A DNA stretch of 53,979 nucleotides. Origin: an uncultured Ignavibacteria bacterium (GTDB taxonomy: Bacteria; Bacteroidota; Ignavibacteria; Kapaibacteriales; UBA2268). This document shows positions 1 through 7,888 of the stretch, piece after piece; position 1 is the first letter of the stretch, and the number at the start of each line of letters is the position of its first letter. The notes under the pieces were generated by a model. That model searched no databases, was not told where the DNA came from, and saw only the letters and a program-made list of their open reading frames with translations. The translations under genes were made by a program, and so were the position numbers. The stretch covers positions 1 to 53,979 of the forward strand of contig CAIOZA010000148.1 of assembly GCA_903862655.1 (NCBI GenBank). Direction: 5' to 3'.

Positions 1-1869
1 AGTAGTTCCCAAGCGGGCCTGTGCATATATATTAATACCATTATGGAAGAATTTCTGTTCATCATTAATCTTACTATAAGTTCTTGTTTGAGGAAAATAT
101 CTTAACCAGTATTTGGAATAATTGACAGAAAATTCTAAACCAATTTTAACTTCACTTCTACCAGATATAAATTTGTAAAATGAATTGATTCCGGCTTCAA
201 TTGTAGGACTTGAAAAAAGACCACTTCCACTATTATCATTGAAATAAAAGTTTCCGTTTAACTGATAGAAAATACTTTTATTCAATGCTGAAAAGAATTT
301 TATATCAGCTCCAACCAAAGTAGCATTATTCCCCTGAATAGATAATGTATTATAAATGAAATCATTAGAATCAGATAATGGGTTGGTGATAATTGGAGAC
401 TGAATATTTCTCATATAAAGTGAAGATCGGACATTCCAGTCTTTCCGTTCTATATTTGTACCAAACATAAAAAGAGTGTGTGTTTCATTTTTTAAGTCTA
501 ATCCTTCAACAGGTGATGGTGAACGCTGTGAGACAGAAATATCGGCAAATACAGATATACTATCATGCATGTAATATTGCGCTTTACCTCCCATCGAATT
601 GTAGAATCTATTCACCTGGCTGTTAATTCTAATACCTCCGGATAACTCAAAATCTTTAATTGGTCTTGCAGTAATGTGTCCGAAAATGCCTAAATTAACA
701 CCTTTAAGTTCCTCGTTAAAAACTGATTTGTCAACAGATGTGAAATTAAAATCACCACCAATTCTAAGAGTAAAGAAACGTGTAAAATTTTGCTCATATT
801 TGCCTGTAGCTCCCAATACTCTGCTCATAACTGTAATTTTGTTTGAGCTATCATTTAGACCTGTTATGAATTGATTATTGACCAAAGAAAAGTATTCAGC
901 ATTAGTAAAAAAAACAGAAGCAGAAAATGCAGAAGCAGTTTCTATTTCTGACGAAAGAATTGTACTTCCGGACAAAGTCAAATCATGTCTGAATAGACGT
1001 TCATTATAATTTTGATACAATGGACTAGCAGATATTGGATCAAAAATATTTGGTGAATTAGTAGGATCAATCCCACCGTTCAATCCATTGCCATTGTTTG
1101 TAAACATTTCTGTCAATGAAATACTGGTATTATCTGAAGGATTCCATCTTAAGAAACTTCTAAGATTCCAGTTGTCCATCCATTGATTATTATATTCACC
1201 TTTTGAGCTTTGCTTTCTAAAACCGAAAGTAAAATTTATATTAGGTAAAACATTCTGGCTAAAAACGCCATCGGAAGATAAATAGGAATAACCGGTTTGA
1301 GTGAACATCAGTTTTGTATATGGCGACTTTGTATTATAATTTATTTCCTGAGCATTGAATAAAGCTCCGGATGAATTATTAGAGAATATTACTGCATCTG
1401 ATCCGGTAATTATTTCCAGATTCTCAAAGAATTCAGATGGGAAAATATTAGGATTAAATGAACCATAAGGATTATCGGACAGGGGTCTTCCGTTAAATCT
1501 GAAACTCATATCTCTTGCACCACCCCCAAGAATCTGAAGTTGATTATTTGATGCAAATCCACCAAGTGTTAGTGGATACGATGGAGTATTATGATGAATT
1601 ATTTCATACAACCCTGTATATTCGAGCCAAAGTAAATCACTTTTATTAATTCTTCTGTCAAAATTAAATGGCAATAGGAATAAGCTACCATGATTACTCA
1701 TAGGTTTGTAGATTTTTGCAGTATCCTTGGGAATTTTTGATGTTGCTGTGTCAACCTGAGAGAAAGCAGAAAGACTAAGAGATGTGATCAATAACAAAAT
1801 GAAAAAGCTGTATGCAACTTTTACATTGAATACAGCTTTGTAAATATATTTACTATTGCTCTGGAACAT
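1..1869 (-). CDS. TonB-dependent receptor-like outer membrane protein, 3' end beyond window
   Basis: Reading the minus strand from the ATG at 1869, the frame stays open for 623 codons to the window edge, so the C-terminus is missing. Residues 1-38 form a signal peptide with a hydrophobic core (FFILLLITSLSLSAF) ending in Ala-Phe-Ser-Gln. Residues of about 70-160 look like a receptor plug domain: LGGGARDMSFRFNGRPL, then SEFFENLEIITGSDAVIF and a Gly/Asn-rich turn. The rest is alternating aromatic strands typical of a 22-stranded barrel. No N-terminal carboxypeptidase-regulatory-like domain is visible, unlike the receptor at 7889-10192. The start codon directly follows the gyrA stop with no gap, so the two are probably co-transcribed. 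The substrate cannot be inferred. Family-level call is fairly sure; whether it is a true TonB-energised transporter or a porin-like relative is open. Confidence 0.8.
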   Translation of the reverse strand, partial: MFQSNSKYIYKAVFNVKVAYSFFILLLITSLSLSAFSQVDTATSKIPKDTAKIYKPMSNHGSLFLLPFNFDRRINKSDLLWLEYTGLYEIIHHNTPSYPLTLGGFASNNQLQILGGGARDMSFRFNGRPLSDNPYGSFNPNIFPSEFFENLEIITGSDAVIFSNNSSGALFNAQEINYNTKSPYTKLMFTQTGYSYLSSDGVFSQNVLPNINFTFGFRKQSSKGEYNNQWMDNWNLRSFLRWNPSDNTSISLTEMFTNNGNGLNGGIDPTNSPNIFDPISASPLYQNYNERLFRHDLTLSGSTILSSEIETASAFSASVFFTNAEYFSLVNNQFITGLNDSSNKITVMSRVLGATGKYEQNFTRFFTLRIGGDFNFTSVDKSVFNEELKGVNLGIFGHITARPIKDFELSGGIRINSQVNRFYNSMGGKAQYYMHDSISVFADISVSQRSPSPVEGLDLKNETHTLFMFGTNIERKDWNVRSSLYMRNIQSPIITNPLSDSNDFIYNTLSIQGNNATLVGADIKFFSALNKSIFYQLNGNFYFNDNSGSGLFSSPTIEAGINSFYKFISGRSEVKIGLEFSVNYSKYWLRYFPQTRTYSKINDEQKFFHNGINIYAQARLGTT

Positions 1870-4386
1870 TTATATTAGTTCCGTTTGTTCTCCAATATCG
1901 GCTATATCGGTGTCTGTGAGTTCTACTCCCTCGACCCCTTCTTCAAGTTCATCAATTTCTTCATGACTTACGGTTGTTATGTCTGCGATTGAATCACCGG
2001 CTTCGAGTCTGATCAATCTCACACCCTGAGTGTTTCTACCGATTGTCCTGATATCTTTAACATGCTGACGAATAAGAATTCCGTTAGCAGTGATAACAAT
2101 CAGATCTTCACTGTCGTTAGCAGAGATCAATCCGATTACTTTACCGGTTTTCTCAGTAACATTCATGGAGATAACACCGCGAGCACCACGTCTGGTTAAT
2201 CTGAAATCTTCATATTTGGTTCTCTTACCATAACCATGCTGTCCGACAACGATTATCTGTGAATCGGCTCTCTTAATTGCGACCATTGAAATCACTTCAT
2301 CGTCTTCTTCAAGATTAATACCGATAACTCCGGCGGCTGTTCTGCCCATTGCCCGAACATCACTTTCACGGAAACGGCAAGCTATACCATTTCTAGTACC
2401 AAGTATAATGTCGTTAGTACCATCAGTAATTCTAGCTGAAATCAAACGATCATTTTCATTTATGTGGATTGCAATAATCCCAGTTTGTCTTACATTCGCG
2501 AAGAATGAAAGTTGTGTTTTCTTAACTGTACCCAATTTTGTGGACATGAAAATAAATGTGTTTTCATCAAATTCTTTAACTGCTAAGAATGCTGTTACTT
2601 TTTCTGTCGGATCCTTTTGGATAACATTTGAAAGAGAACGTCCCTTTGCATTACGGCTGCCTTCCGGTAAATCGTAAACTTTAACTTTAAAGCAACGCCC
2701 AAAATCTGTAAAGAATAGAAGATGATGGTGGGTTGAAGCCTGGAACACAAACTCAACGAAATCGTCATCATTTGTACCGGCTCCACTCAATCCGCGACCG
2801 CCTTTCAACTGTCTGCGGTATGTGGATGCTGGTGTTCTTTTGATATTTCCACGATGAGTAATTGTTACAATTACTTCCTCATCGGCAATCATATCCTCAA
2901 CTGTAAATTCGCGGGAGTCCTGAACAATTTCCGTTCTTCTTGGATCCTTATATTTTTCATTCAGAGCCGATAATTCGTCTGAGATTATCTTCATCTGAAG
3001 TTCCTTGCTTGCTAGAATAGCCTGCAATCTTTGTATTGTCTGAATAACTTCTTTATATTCGTTTTGAATTTTTTCACGTTCTAGTCCGGTAAGTCTTTGC
3101 AGTCTCATTTCAAGAATTGATTTAGCTTGAATCTCAGAGAGTCCAAATTGTGACTGTAATTTTTCAGACGCAATTTTGGCATCAGGAGAACTCCTGATGG
3201 TTTTAATTACAGCTTCGATATTATCCAATGCAATAATGAAACCTTCGAGAATATGAGCACGCTTTTCGGCAGCATCAAGCTCAAATTTGGAACGTCTTAC
3301 AATGACGACGTTTCTAAAATCAATGAAATGCTGGATTATATCTTTTAAAGGCAAAACGAGTGGTCTTCCATTGACAAGTGCCAGCATGTTTGCACCAAAT
3401 GTAACCTGCAATTGAGTATGCTTATACAGATTATTCAAAACTACTGAAGGGATTGCATCACGTTTTGTCTCAATAAAGACACGAATTCCGTCTCTATCTG
3501 ACTCATCGCGTATATCTGAAATGCCCTCAAGTATTTTATTGCGAACCAAGTCAGCAATTTTCTCGATTAATGTAGATTTATTAACCTGGTAAGGAAGTTC
3601 ATTAATTATTATAGCAGATTTTCCATTTTTATATTCTTCTATAACAGCTTTGGCTCTTAATATTATTTTACCTCGCCCTGTTGTATAGCAATCTCTTACG
3701 CCCTGATATCCATAGATAATTCCTCCTGTTGGAAAATCCGGTGCAGGTATATATCTAATTAAATCTTCAACAGTTAATTCAGGATTATTAATTAAAGCAA
3801 TAGTAGCATTTATCACTTCGTTAAGATTATGGGGCGGAAGATTCGTTGCCATACCGACCGCAATACCACTGGCACCGTTAACGAGAAGTGTTGGTACAAC
3901 AGTTGGAAGAACGGTAGGTTCTTCTAATGTTTCATCAAAGTTTGGTCTAAAATCAACAGTACCTTTATCGATATCCAGTAGTGTCTGAGTTGCTAAAGAA
4001 GTCAATCTGACTTCTGTATAACGCATAGCAGCAGGAGAATCGCCATCGATTGAACCAAAGTTTCCTTGCCCATCGACTAAAGGATAGCGCAGGGACCATT
4101 CCTGAGCCATTCTAACCATAGCATCATAGACTGCAGTGTCGCCATGGGGATGGAATTTACCAAGGACTTCACCAACGATTCTTGCTGATTTTTTGTAAGC
4201 TCTGTTGGGCTGCATACCCAATTCATTCATAGCAAAAAGTATTCTACGATGAACCGGCTTCAATCCGTCGCGAACATCAGGAAGAGCACGAGACACGATA
4301 ACGGACATTGAATAGTCCAGATATGAGCTTTTTAATTCGTCTTCTAATATTGTTGGAATGATCTGTTCTTTTGAAAATAACGCCAT
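1870..4386 (-). CDS. gyrA: DNA gyrase subunit A
   Basis: Catalytic breakage-reunion subunit of DNA gyrase, which introduces negative supercoils with GyrB (not in the window). Its 838 residues are usual for the family. The N-terminal opening (residues about 10-55, ending in [13 protein letters not shown]) and the quinolone-resistance region ([17 protein letters not shown], residues 79-95) are intact. The quinolone-contact positions are Thr84 and Asp88, and the active-site Tyr is Tyr123 in AMRYTE. The C-terminal half holds the DNA-wrapping propeller. Its GyrA box is degenerate, QLKGGRG at 526-532 against the usual QRRGGKG, and the protein ends in a strongly acidic tail. A ParC/topoisomerase IV subunit is the alternative; the length, box and acidic tail favour GyrA. 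Upstream lie a good FCB-type promoter and a perfect DnaA box; the receptor gene downstream abuts it. Confidence 0.95.
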   Translation of the reverse strand: MALFSKEQIIPTILEDELKSSYLDYSMSVIVSRALPDVRDGLKPVHRRILFAMNELGMQPNRAYKKSARIVGEVLGKFHPHGDTAVYDAMVRMAQEWSLRYPLVDGQGNFGSIDGDSPAAMRYTEVRLTSLATQTLLDIDKGTVDFRPNFDETLEEPTVLPTVVPTLLVNGASGIAVGMATNLPPHNLNEVINATIALINNPELTVEDLIRYIPAPDFPTGGIIYGYQGVRDCYTTGRGKIILRAKAVIEEYKNGKSAIIINELPYQVNKSTLIEKIADLVRNKILEGISDIRDESDRDGIRVFIETKRDAIPSVVLNNLYKHTQLQVTFGANMLALVNGRPLVLPLKDIIQHFIDFRNVVIVRRSKFELDAAEKRAHILEGFIIALDNIEAVIKTIRSSPDAKIASEKLQSQFGLSEIQAKSILEMRLQRLTGLEREKIQNEYKEVIQTIQRLQAILASKELQMKIISDELSALNEKYKDPRRTEIVQDSREFTVEDMIADEEVIVTITHRGNIKRTPASTYRRQLKGGRGLSGAGTNDDDFVEFVFQASTHHHLLFFTDFGRCFKVKVYDLPEGSRNAKGRSLSNVIQKDPTEKVTAFLAVKEFDENTFIFMSTKLGTVKKTQLSFFANVRQTGIIAIHINENDRLISARITDGTNDIILGTRNGIACRFRESDVRAMGRTAAGVIGINLEEDDEVISMVAIKRADSQIIVVGQHGYGKRTKYEDFRLTRRGARGVISMNVTEKTGKVIGLISANDSEDLIVITANGILIRQHVKDIRTIGRNTQGVRLIRLEAGDSIADITTVSHEEIDELEEGVEGVELTDTDIADIGEQTELI

Positions 4387-4421
4387 TTTTCCACTTGATC
4401 TTATTTAATTAATAAATCTTA

Positions 4422-4453
4422 CAAAATTAACGAAAAATGGCGAGAAATCTAAA
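4422..4453 (-). promoter_or_regulatory. gyrA promoter, Bacteroidota type
   Basis: On the minus strand a perfect -7 element TAATTTTG (4422-4429) is preceded, after a 20-nt spacer, by TTTA (4450-4453), one mismatch from the -33 TTTG. This matches the TTTG-N19/21-TAnnTTTG promoter of the Bacteroidota primary sigma factor. The predicted transcript starts near 4416, leaving a 5' leader of about 30 nt before gyrA. Confidence 0.55.
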
Positions 4454-4489
4454 TATTTGTGCAATATTAATAGCATATTTTTAAAGTAT

Positions 4490-4498
4490 TTATCCACA
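4490..4498 (+). promoter_or_regulatory. DnaA box (perfect consensus)
   Basis: TTATCCACA is identical to the strong DnaA-binding consensus. It lies 37 bases upstream of the gyrA -33 element, at the edge of a 200-base tract of nearly pure A/T. No second close match was found by eye in 4430-4720, so control of gyrA or chance is as likely as a replication origin. Confidence 0.4.
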
Positions 4499-4685
4499 AA
4501 TTTTTTTGAATATTTCAATATATAATTATTTAAATAAAAGAATGTGATATTAGAATTCAAATTATTAGCTAGTCAAAATATATTAAAAAAAATTATATTA
4601 GCAAATGACCAAATATATTTATATATAAATATGAATTGATTTTTTGATTATTAAAGACTGATTATTACTGAAGTAATATAGATTT

Positions 4686-4718
4686 TTTGAAATATTTGTA
4701 AGCGTTGTCTTACTTTCG
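4686..4718 (+). promoter_or_regulatory. Promoter of the structured RNA
   Basis: TTTG (4686-4689), a 21-nt spacer, then TACTTTCG (4711-4718), one mismatch from TAnnTTTG. A start 4-6 bases downstream falls at about 4721-4724, exactly where the 5' strand of the long RNA stem begins, which supports both calls. Confidence 0.55.
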
Positions 4719-4720
4719 TT

Positions 4721-4860
4721 CTCCTGTTAAAATCGTCAATTATTATGTCTGAGAACGGTAAGAAGGTACGCTCCGGAAACGGGGCGTTTTCCTTTTTGCT
4801 TTCAGGCAGGGTGTTTGACGATACCTAACAGGAGAGCATTTAAGCGGAAATGCCCTTTTT
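4721..4860 (+). ncRNA. Candidate independent structured RNA, rod-shaped, unclassified
   Basis: The ends CTCCTGTTA (4721-4729) and TAACAGGAG (4826-4834) are perfect complements, followed inward by ATCGTCAA/TTGACGAT. Further in, CTGAGA pairs with TTTCAG, AAGG with CCTT, and ACGCTCC with GGGGCGT (G-U included), closed by the purine-rich loop GGAAAC. The whole folds as one interrupted rod of 114 nt, followed directly by an intrinsic terminator. Size and rod shape recall bacterial 4.5S (SRP) RNA, and the loop begins GGAA, but the conserved SRP flanks (CAGG before and GCAG after the loop) are missing. A 6S-like RNA or a leader/attenuator for the broken gene at 4909 are alternatives. The RNA call rests on promoter, fold and terminator agreeing; the identity is unknown. 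Confidence 0.55.
4836..4860 (+). terminator. Intrinsic terminator of the structured RNA
   Basis: GCATTT (4836-4841), loop AAGCGG, AAATGC (4848-4853), then CC and five T. The stem is short but the T-tract is well placed. Confidence 0.6.
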
Positions 4861-4908
4861 AATATAAATCGGGATAAATAATTTAATCAATTTATCAAGA
4901 GGTATGTC

Positions 4909-6510
4909 ATGAAAAAGTTTCTGTTTTTAATTATTTCAATGTTTGTTTGTGTCAAATTTGCTACTGCAGATGAATTTTCTCTTATTTGTTGTGATTATTT
5001 TACAGTATCAACCGAAGTTGTTGATACTTGATGTGTAAAGGTAACACTTCATAATCCATTTTGTGGTGATCCTATTATCATTTTCACTCAATGGGATCCA
5101 ATAGTTGGAGACTATGTAGTTCTTCATCGGGATTCAATAAATAGAAACGGCAGTAGTTCATTTATTTTTTGCCCAAATGATTCGACAAAAGTTGTAAAAT
5201 ATAGAATCAAATAAAACCATCATAATGATCCTAATACACCATATTGTCCGAAGGGAGATGGATTTTATGAGGGTTTCACGATGTTCACAGGGGAAGTTAA
5301 TTTATCTGACTGTTGCCCGTGTCCCACTAACCGAGATAGCTGGTTAACTTATGTGGGTAAGCGAGACAGAAGTTGTCCATCGGGTAGTTGCAGAGTCTTT
5401 TTAACCGGAATAAATTTTCCCGAAAATATTACCTGTTACAACAATTATATGATTGAATATCCGAATCAGACGATGTCAGGAATCCTAAATTTAGAAATGA
5501 ATCCTCCTTGGACTAAATCTTTCTGCATTGGTAGTGGAAGTTCAACTTTCAGAATATTTCTTCTTAAAGGAAGCTATCCAGGTGTGGATGATTGTATAAT
5601 ATCAAAAACAGTCAGCTGTGATTCAACCGTTGTAGAAGTTGATACAACTACTTCAATTTGTCCTTTAGATTGTCCAGAGGCTTGGTCAATTGAATCTTCC
5701 AGATTCTATACTTTGAGTAATGGATGCAATATTAGAGTTTACTATAGGAGTAGGATTGCTTGTCCACCTTCTAATTATCAAGACCTGCAAGTAACAAAAA
5801 TTATATATTTTAATAATAATTGCTTGTCTCTGACAGAAAAGGAACTATACCAAAAAGCGGTTTATAGACTAATTGAAGAAGACCCAATGGGTTTTAATCC
5901 TCGCCCAAAAACAATTGGTTGCTTTGATACATGGAGAATAATGAATGCTTCATGTTGGAAAACTGAACTTATGGGTGGACCATTCGGAGAAACTGTAATA
6001 GTTAAAATAATGTGTAAGGACTCAAACTGCTGCATCCAAAGGTATATGGTTTGTAGAGACAGTACGCAAACACCATCTTTAAATATAGTCCCAATTGGTA
6101 ATCCAATAATACCTAATCCAATAAATTGTTCGGTACTACCAGATCAATTAACAAATAAAATGCCTTGGGTATATTTCCAAGGTTGTCATACAACATGTGA
6201 TTGGCTTCAAATGGAACATTATTGGGATCCTATTACAATGAAAACATCCTTAAATGGAACAATTGAAAACTTTAAAGGATTACTGGTTTTAAATCAAGGT
6301 TCAGTTCTATTCAACTGTCCGAAGAGTACTTGCAAAATTCAGATTGATATTTTCAATTTACTCGGACAATCTATCTATTCATTCAATGAATCTTCTGGTG
6401 AAGCAACGAAAGAAATTGATATTTCAAACGTTATCAATACAAAGGGTTTATTTTTCTATAGAATCTATATAGATGGAGTATTGGCTGGAACAGGCAAGAT
6501 TATTAAATAA
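4909..6510 (+). pseudogene. Cysteine-rich T9SS-secreted protein interrupted by two in-frame stops
   Basis: From the ATG at 4909, preceded by AGAGG at good spacing, a signal peptide (MKKFLFLIISMFVCVKFATA) leads into a cysteine-rich protein. The frame is broken by TGA at 5029-5031 (codon 41) and TAA at 5212-5214 (codon 102), yet continues in the same frame with the same composition to 6510. The segment from the ATG at 5281 alone is 409 residues with about 25 Cys, with pieces such as CCPCPTN, SNGCNIRVYYRSRIAC and CHTTCDW. The last 75 residues (IFNLLGQSIYSF, then GLFFYRIYIDGVLAGTGKIIK) are a T9SS type A sorting domain. No indel is needed: each stop is one base change from a sense codon. Calling only 5281-6510 a gene would give a protein without a signal peptide. 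Alternatives are sequencing error or read-through. Function unknown. Confidence 0.75.
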
Positions 6511-6522
6511 TTTATCAACCAT

Positions 6523-6553
6523 ATTGTGATGGGGTTTTAAGCCCCATCGCAAT
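6523..6553 (+). terminator. Strong hairpin between two surface-protein genes
   Basis: ATTGTGATGGGG (6523-6534) pairs with CCCCATCGCAAT (6542-6553), including one G-T wobble, around a 7-base loop. No T-tract follows, so it may stabilise the 3' end or act as a Rho-assisted terminator rather than a classical intrinsic one. Confidence 0.4.
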
Positions 6554-6568
6554 CTAATTAAGAATCAT

Positions 6569-7882
6569 ATGAAAAGTTTTATAACTATATTTCTTTGGTC
6601 ATTAGCATTATGTTCAAATGTTGATGCAAAAATCCTTTGGGAAAAAGTCTGGGAAGAATTTGATAGCAATTCTATCTTGGAGATTAAAAATGCTGATTCA
6701 TTAAATGTTGTTACACTTGTAGGTATCGAGGGATTTTATACTCTAGTTTTAAAATCTGATGATGGTGGTAGAAATTGGCGAAAAATATTTACTGATTCTA
6801 ATTTTCATAATCCTGTTCATATGCCCCGTTCAATGTCTTATCCTGAGAAAGGGTTCATAATTGTTTTATGCGATTCGGGAACTTTTATTAAATCAACTGA
6901 CGATGGAATTACTTGGAAAGAAGGAGATATTAAAGAGATACATACTTCTAATATGACTGCAAAAGTTGATATGTTCAATCATGATCATGGGCTGATGTAT
7001 GACAACAAGAAATATTTCATCTCTCATGACGGTTTCGAAACTTATAAACAAATATATCTTCCTGTTTCTTGTGTATTATTAGATTTTCAAATGCTTTCAG
7101 AAAATTTTATTTTTTTGATGGCTGTTTATTATGATGGCAATCCAAACTATGATGAAAAATTCTTTAAATCAACTAATGGAGGAAATTCTTGGACAGAGTA
7201 TTACTATCCTGACTATATCTTTCCAATGAAGATTAAATTTGTAGATACTCTATACGGATTCACAGCAGGATTACAAAGAACGGGATTTGGAGATAATACT
7301 TATGATTACATTTATAGAACAACAAATGGTGGCGAAACGTGGATAAAAGTTCTTGATACACTTTGTTGGCCACCTTTTGGATTAGAAGATATTGATGTTC
7401 TTGACAGGAAAACTGCAATTGCTGTAGGACAATTCGGAAAAATATACTGGACACAAGATGGTGGGGATTCTTGGCAGAGAGACTCAAATGCTTTAATTGT
7501 TAACCAGTTACCTCCTACTATGAGAGTATGTATTATAGATGAAAATACTGCAATAATAGGGGATTACTATAATGGTATATGGCGGTCATATCTAGCTACA
7601 GATGTGGAGGAAGATAAGGAGCCAAACCAAGGCATCTTTTTATATCCAAATCCTATTTCATCCGGCAATAAATTGCTTCTGAAATTAAGTTCAGAAATTC
7701 CAGATAATTATTCTTTAATCCTATATAATGCCCTAGGGCAGAAAGTAGGTTGTGAATATCAGACACAAGAAACAAACACAGTAAACCTGGAATACGACAC
7801 GTCAGGTTTACAGAGCGGGATATACTTCTTGTTTATTAAATCAAGAGGTAAAAGTATTATGAAAACGTTTATTATTGAGTAA
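6569..7882 (+). CDS. T9SS-secreted beta-propeller (YCF48/BNR-like) protein
   Basis: Secreted or surface-bound protein of 437 residues. It has a signal peptide at 1-20 (FITIFLWSLALCSNVDA). The body has repeated blade motifs of the BNR/YCF48/sortilin type: KSDDGGRNWRKIF (about 68-80), KSTDDGITWKEG, KSTNGGNSWTEYY, RTTNGGETWIKV and TQDGGDSWQRD, i.e. S/T-x-D/N-G-G-x-x-W. The C-terminal 80 residues (LYPNPISSGNKL, LILYNALGQKV, SGLQSGIYFLFI) are a T9SS type A sorting domain. Such proteins are common cargo with unknown ligands in this group. It follows the broken Cys-rich gene on the same strand and ends 6 bases from the convergent receptor gene. No specific function can be given. Confidence 0.85.
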   Translation: MKSFITIFLWSLALCSNVDAKILWEKVWEEFDSNSILEIKNADSLNVVTLVGIEGFYTLVLKSDDGGRNWRKIFTDSNFHNPVHMPRSMSYPEKGFIIVLCDSGTFIKSTDDGITWKEGDIKEIHTSNMTAKVDMFNHDHGLMYDNKKYFISHDGFETYKQIYLPVSCVLLDFQMLSENFIFLMAVYYDGNPNYDEKFFKSTNGGNSWTEYYYPDYIFPMKIKFVDTLYGFTAGLQRTGFGDNTYDYIYRTTNGGETWIKVLDTLCWPPFGLEDIDVLDRKTAIAVGQFGKIYWTQDGGDSWQRDSNALIVNQLPPTMRVCIIDENTAIIGDYYNGIWRSYLATDVEEDKEPNQGIFLYPNPISSGNKLLLKLSSEIPDNYSLILYNALGQKVGCEYQTQETNTVNLEYDTSGLQSGIYFLFIKSRGKSIMKTFIIE

Positions 7883-7888
7883 AATATT

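Larger units (their letters stand above)
4387..4908. other. AT-rich gene-free region between gyrA and a broken surface-protein gene
   Basis: The 522 bases hold no credible protein gene. From the gyrA side they contain the gyrA promoter (4422-4453, minus), a perfect DnaA box (4490-4498), about 200 bases of almost pure A/T (4500-4690), then a plus-strand promoter, a long inverted-repeat RNA and an intrinsic terminator (4686-4860). After the terminator about 50 bases lead to the broken gene, with an AGAGG ribosome-binding-like motif at 4898-4902. Confidence 0.7.

Noticed and set aside
4430-4720. Firm call of the chromosomal origin
   Set aside because: Only one exact DnaA box is visible, and neither dnaA nor dnaN is in the window.
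4721-4834. Calling the rod-shaped RNA 4.5S/SRP RNA
   Set aside because: Length, shape and GGAA in the loop fit, but the conserved flanking bases of the Ffh-binding domain are absent.
5029-5031. In-frame TGA as selenocysteine or as Trp under a different code
   Set aside because: A TAA 61 codons later breaks the same frame, and long genes throughout the window read normally with standard stops, so no recoding is indicated.
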